From: an uncultured Bacteroidales bacterium
GTDB lineage: Bacteria > Bacteroidota > Bacteroidia > Bacteroidales > UBA932
Direction of reading: 5' to 3'
DNA: 9,017 bases
NCBI GenBank assembly: GCA_946184255.1
Contig: CAMHFA010000030.1
Location: forward strand, 1 to 9,017
Positions within the stretch are counted from its first letter, which is position 1. Every line of letters starts with the position of its first letter. The notes under the pieces are model-generated. The model was not told the DNA's origin and searched no databases. It saw only the letters and a program-made list of their open reading frames with translations. The position numbers were made by a program, and so were the translations under genes. Shown piece after piece: positions 6,840 to 9,017 of the stretch.

Positions 6840-6875
6840 TATAAAGAACCGACACATATAACTAACTCTTTACAT

Positions 6876-8765
6876 ATGACCAAATCAAATGCTATCGCTT
6901 TTATAGTAGCCGTCATGACGGTTGCAGTCAGTGCTTCTGCCCAGCAGTGGGCTCCTGCCGGAGACAGGATCAGGACAAAATGGGCTGAGGAGGTTTCCCC
7001 AGCCAACGCTCATCCGGAGTATCCGCGTCCCCAGATGGTGCGCAGTGAATGGAAATCCCTCAATGGACTTTGGGATTATGCAATCACTCCTAAATCCAGT
7101 GCCCGCCCCAGTGCTTTCGACGGCAAGATACTCGTTCCTTTCGCAGTCGAATCATCCCTTTCTGGAGTAGGACGTACCGTTACGGCTGATGATGCCCTTT
7201 GGTACAGGACAACCTTTACCGTCCCTTCTGCATGGAAAGGAAAGAGACTGATGCTCAACTTCGACGCGGTCGACTGGAGGGCTGATGTCTATGTCAACGA
7301 TATCCAGATCGGCAGCCACACCGGAGGTTACACACATTTCGGTTTCGATGTTACACCTTATCTGAAGAGCGGAGCCAATACTCTGGTGGTAAAGGTGGCG
7401 GATGCGACTGACAACGACTTCCAGCCTCGTGGAAAGCAGGTTATGAATCCACGCGGGATTTGGTACACTCCGGTGTCCGGTATCTGGCAGAGTGTGTGGA
7501 TTGAACCTGTCGCAACTGCCCATGTTGCTGACTACAATGTAGTTTCGGACATCAAGAGCAATTCCTTGGATATCCAGGTCTGCACAGAAGGGACTCAGGA
7601 AGGCGATGTCGTTAAGGTTTTCCTTCTCGATGGCGGTATCGGATATTCAACAGAAACGGCTAATGCTGCCAAGACTGCAGCAGACGGCATGTATTCGGTG
7701 CTTGCTTCAGGAATGACCGTTCCAGGTGGCACTGTCACCCTGAATGTCAGGAATCCCAAACTCTGGTCTCCTGATTCACCATATCTCTATGGTCTGGACA
7801 TCCAGATCCTGAGGAACGGAAAGGTTATCGACAGGGTCGCTGCCTACACCGCCATGCGTGAGATCGCAGTCTTCCAGAAGAACAGCAACACAAAACTCAT
7901 GGGTCTGAACGGTCAGGCTCTCTTCCAGCTGGGACCTCTCGACCAGGGTTGGTGGCCTGACGGACTTTACACCGCTCCAACTGACGAAGCACTGAAGTAT
8001 GACATCCAGAAGACCAAGGATTTCGGATTCAATATGATCCGTAAGCACATCAAGGTTGAACCCGACCGTTGGTTCTATTATTGCGACCAGCTCGGAATGC
8101 TCGTCTGGCAGGACATGCCTTCTTTCTCTGACAACCGTAAAGGCAAGTGGGGCATGTACTACTATGGAGAGGGAGAGGATTTCCCTGCGACACCCGAGGC
8201 CAAGGCCAATTACTACAAGGAGTGGACAGAGATTATCAACCAGGTCAAGAAGTTCCAGTGCATAGTCGTGTGGGTACCGTTCAACGAGGCATGGAGCCAG
8301 TTTGACACAAAGGACGTTGTTGCCTACACCAAGAAACTCGATCCTACCAGGCTCATAAACCAGTCTTCCGGCGGAAACTGGGAGGAAGGAGTAGGAGACA
8401 TCCTCGACAACCATCACTATCCCTATCCGGCCATGAGGATGTGGGACAAGAACATGATCAATGTCCTCGGTGAATACGGAGGTATCGGATTCCCTATTGA
8501 AGGTCACCTCTGGCAGGCGGACAAGAACTGGGGATATGTCCAGTACAAGAGCGGAGACGATGTGCTTAAGGAATATGCTGATTTCGCAGAGCAGCTGAAA
8601 CAGCTCATCAAACAGGGCTGCTGTGCTGCAGTGTACACCCAGACTACGGACGTCGAGATAGAGGTCAACGGTCTTATGACCTACGACCGCAAGATCATCA
8701 AGATGGATGAAAAGAAGCTCCGTGCCGTCAACGAGGGTATCATCAAGTCTATGCCAACGAAATAG
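6876..8765 (+). CDS. Secreted glycoside hydrolase family 2 protein
   Basis: A 629-residue exported GH2 enzyme of the beta-galactosidase/glucuronidase superfamily (retaining, clan A). The signal peptide is MTKSNAIAFIVAVMTVAVSA, with cleavage likely after SASA near residue 22. The N-terminal sugar-binding jelly roll spans about 45-215 and includes GLWDYAI, WYRTTF, DWRADVYVN and GIWQSVWIEP. An immunoglobulin-like middle domain follows to about 330, then the TIM barrel. WVPFNEAW (466-473) supplies the Asn-Glu acid/base (E471). LGEYGG (531-536) supplies the likely nucleophile E533. The start is ATG 6876; an in-frame ATG at 6804 lies upstream of the promoter and would hide the signal peptide. The substrate is uncertain: the short length and LGPLDQGWWPDGLYTAP mark a common Bacteroidota GH2 subgroup usually labelled only as beta-galactosidase-like. 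The Asn-x-Lys motif of beta-glucuronidases is not evident near 596-600. A sugar kinase follows after one nucleotide. Confidence 0.88.
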   Translation: MTKSNAIAFIVAVMTVAVSASAQQWAPAGDRIRTKWAEEVSPANAHPEYPRPQMVRSEWKSLNGLWDYAITPKSSARPSAFDGKILVPFAVESSLSGVGRTVTADDALWYRTTFTVPSAWKGKRLMLNFDAVDWRADVYVNDIQIGSHTGGYTHFGFDVTPYLKSGANTLVVKVADATDNDFQPRGKQVMNPRGIWYTPVSGIWQSVWIEPVATAHVADYNVVSDIKSNSLDIQVCTEGTQEGDVVKVFLLDGGIGYSTETANAAKTAADGMYSVLASGMTVPGGTVTLNVRNPKLWSPDSPYLYGLDIQILRNGKVIDRVAAYTAMREIAVFQKNSNTKLMGLNGQALFQLGPLDQGWWPDGLYTAPTDEALKYDIQKTKDFGFNMIRKHIKVEPDRWFYYCDQLGMLVWQDMPSFSDNRKGKWGMYYYGEGEDFPATPEAKANYYKEWTEIINQVKKFQCIVVWVPFNEAWSQFDTKDVVAYTKKLDPTRLINQSSGGNWEEGVGDILDNHHYPYPAMRMWDKNMINVLGEYGGIGFPIEGHLWQADKNWGYVQYKSGDDVLKEYADFAEQLKQLIKQGCCAAVYTQTTDVEIEVNGLMTYDRKIIKMDEKKLRAVNEGIIKSMPTK

Positions 8766-8766
8766 G

Positions 8767-9017
8767 ATGGATAATTATTTAGGTAAGGATTGCAGGTATG
8801 CCATGCTGGTTCCTACCAGCATGGGCCTGCGTTTATGCCCGGATGCCGGACAGCCCGTTCATTCCAGTGACCTGTTCCGCCTTCAGGCCACCAGTGCCGA
8901 GACTAACGTCGCCAGTATATCCTCATATCTCGGATTGCCGGTGAAGGTCCTGACTGCTTTTGTCAAGGACAGCCCTTTCGCAGCTTTCATCAAGGCCAAT
9001 CTCCGTTCTCGCGGAAT
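8767..9017 (+). CDS. PfkB-family sugar kinase, 2-keto-3-deoxygluconate kinase-like (5' part only)
   Basis: The first 83 codons of a gene cut by the window edge. The sequence resembles the N-terminal lobe of PfkB (ribokinase-type) kinases, above all the KDG kinase-like group. It has a first strand with MGLRLCPDAGQPVHSSDLF (19-37), then ATSAETNVAS (41-50), YLGLPVKVLTAFVKD (54-68) and FIKANLRSRG (74-83). The usual Gly-Gly before the Asn of the sugar-binding motif is replaced by Ser-Ala-Glu-Thr-Asn. The ATG at 8767 is one nucleotide past the GH2 stop (TAG G ATG), so translation is probably coupled and both genes belong to one operon. Such kinases phosphorylate a sugar or sugar acid with ATP in the cytoplasm. 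The exact substrate, and whether the gene is intact, cannot be judged here. Codons 9-22 overlap a strong hairpin. Confidence 0.75.
   Translation, partial: MDNYLGKDCRYAMLVPTSMGLRLCPDAGQPVHSSDLFRLQATSAETNVASISSYLGLPVKVLTAFVKDSPFAAFIKANLRSRG
8792..8830 (+). repeat. Strong imperfect hairpin inside the start of the kinase gene
   Basis: CCATGCTGGT (8801-8810) and ACCAGCATGG (8815-8824) are exact inverted repeats forming a 10-bp stem with a TCCT loop. Outside them, GCAGG (8792-8796) and CCTGC (8826-8830) add a 5-bp outer stem across a small internal loop. It starts 26 nt into the kinase coding sequence. No T-run follows, so it is not an intrinsic terminator. A role in mRNA stability or in tuning kinase translation is possible but unproven. 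Confidence 0.55.

Larger units (their letters stand above)
6740..6875. promoter_or_regulatory. Divergent intergenic region between GH125 and GH2
   Basis: This 136-nt A/T-rich region separates the divergent GH125 and GH2 genes and holds the only clear promoter space in the window. It contains a -7 element for each direction (listed separately), a near-palindrome CCTA-T-TAGG at 6812-6820 midway between them, and a 10-bp direct repeat in the GH125 leader. A frame open on the + strand from 6804 runs through it into GH2 but crosses the promoter, so the region is taken as non-coding. Confidence 0.75.

Noticed and set aside
7776..8507. A 243-codon open frame on the - strand opposite GH2
   Set aside because: It lies inside the catalytic part of the GH2 gene on the other strand, with no recognisable domain and no promoter-like sequence.
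1..9017. Looked for CRISPR arrays, tRNA/rRNA genes, transposases, phage genes, toxin-antitoxin pairs and SusC/SusD genes
   Set aside because: No spaced repeats, tRNA-like folds or coding sequences of those families were seen on either strand. By eye, short or divergent examples could be missed.

Overview
The window looks like a chromosomal segment of a Bacteroidota bacterium, most likely of the order Bacteroidales. Four things point there. It has the DUF3822-rsmD pair typical of that phylum. Start codons lack Shine-Dalgarno sequences but have TAnnTTTG-type -7 promoter elements. It has a short-form CstA. It also has a cluster of exported glycan hydrolases like those of gut glycan degraders. 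I cannot assign a genus from the sequence alone. No rRNA, tRNA, insertion sequence, phage gene, CRISPR array or other sign of recent transfer is visible.

Left part (1-1095, + strand): the last 24 codons of an unidentified gene, then a short DUF3822 protein, then rsmD, a 16S rRNA guanine methyltransferase. All three are packed head to tail, with an 8-nt gap and a 4-nt stop/start overlap, and form a housekeeping operon. It ends facing a convergent minus-strand gene only 18 nt away.

Middle part (1114-6739, - strand), read right to left: a GH125 exo-alpha-1,6-mannosidase, a GH76 endo-alpha-1,6-mannanase lipoprotein, a CstA-family transporter, and a YjgR/DUF853 HerA-like ATPase. The gaps are -4, 27 and 11 nt, so read-through along all four is plausible. 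A candidate terminator for this run lies inside the 3' end of rsmD. The GH125 and GH76 enzymes form a functional pair: the endo-enzyme cuts an alpha-1,6-mannan backbone (yeast or fungal type) and the exo-enzyme releases mannose. The transporter and ATPase have no obvious link to mannan.

Right part (6740-9017, + strand): a 136-nt divergent promoter region, then a secreted GH2 glycosidase. One nucleotide after its stop begins a PfkB-family sugar kinase (2-keto-3-deoxygluconate kinase-like), cut off by the window edge. This suggests hydrolysis in the envelope followed by cytoplasmic phosphorylation of a sugar, but the substrate is not fixed by sequence.

The genes are all recognisable families and I see no clearly new system. 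The most useful unexplained details are nucleotide-level: a strong hairpin inside the start of the kinase gene, two mutually exclusive hairpins at the rsmD/ATPase junction, a 10-bp direct repeat with a 20-bp period in the GH125 leader, and back-to-back promoters that appear to share their -33 zone. Several obvious longest-ORF starts are wrong and are corrected here.
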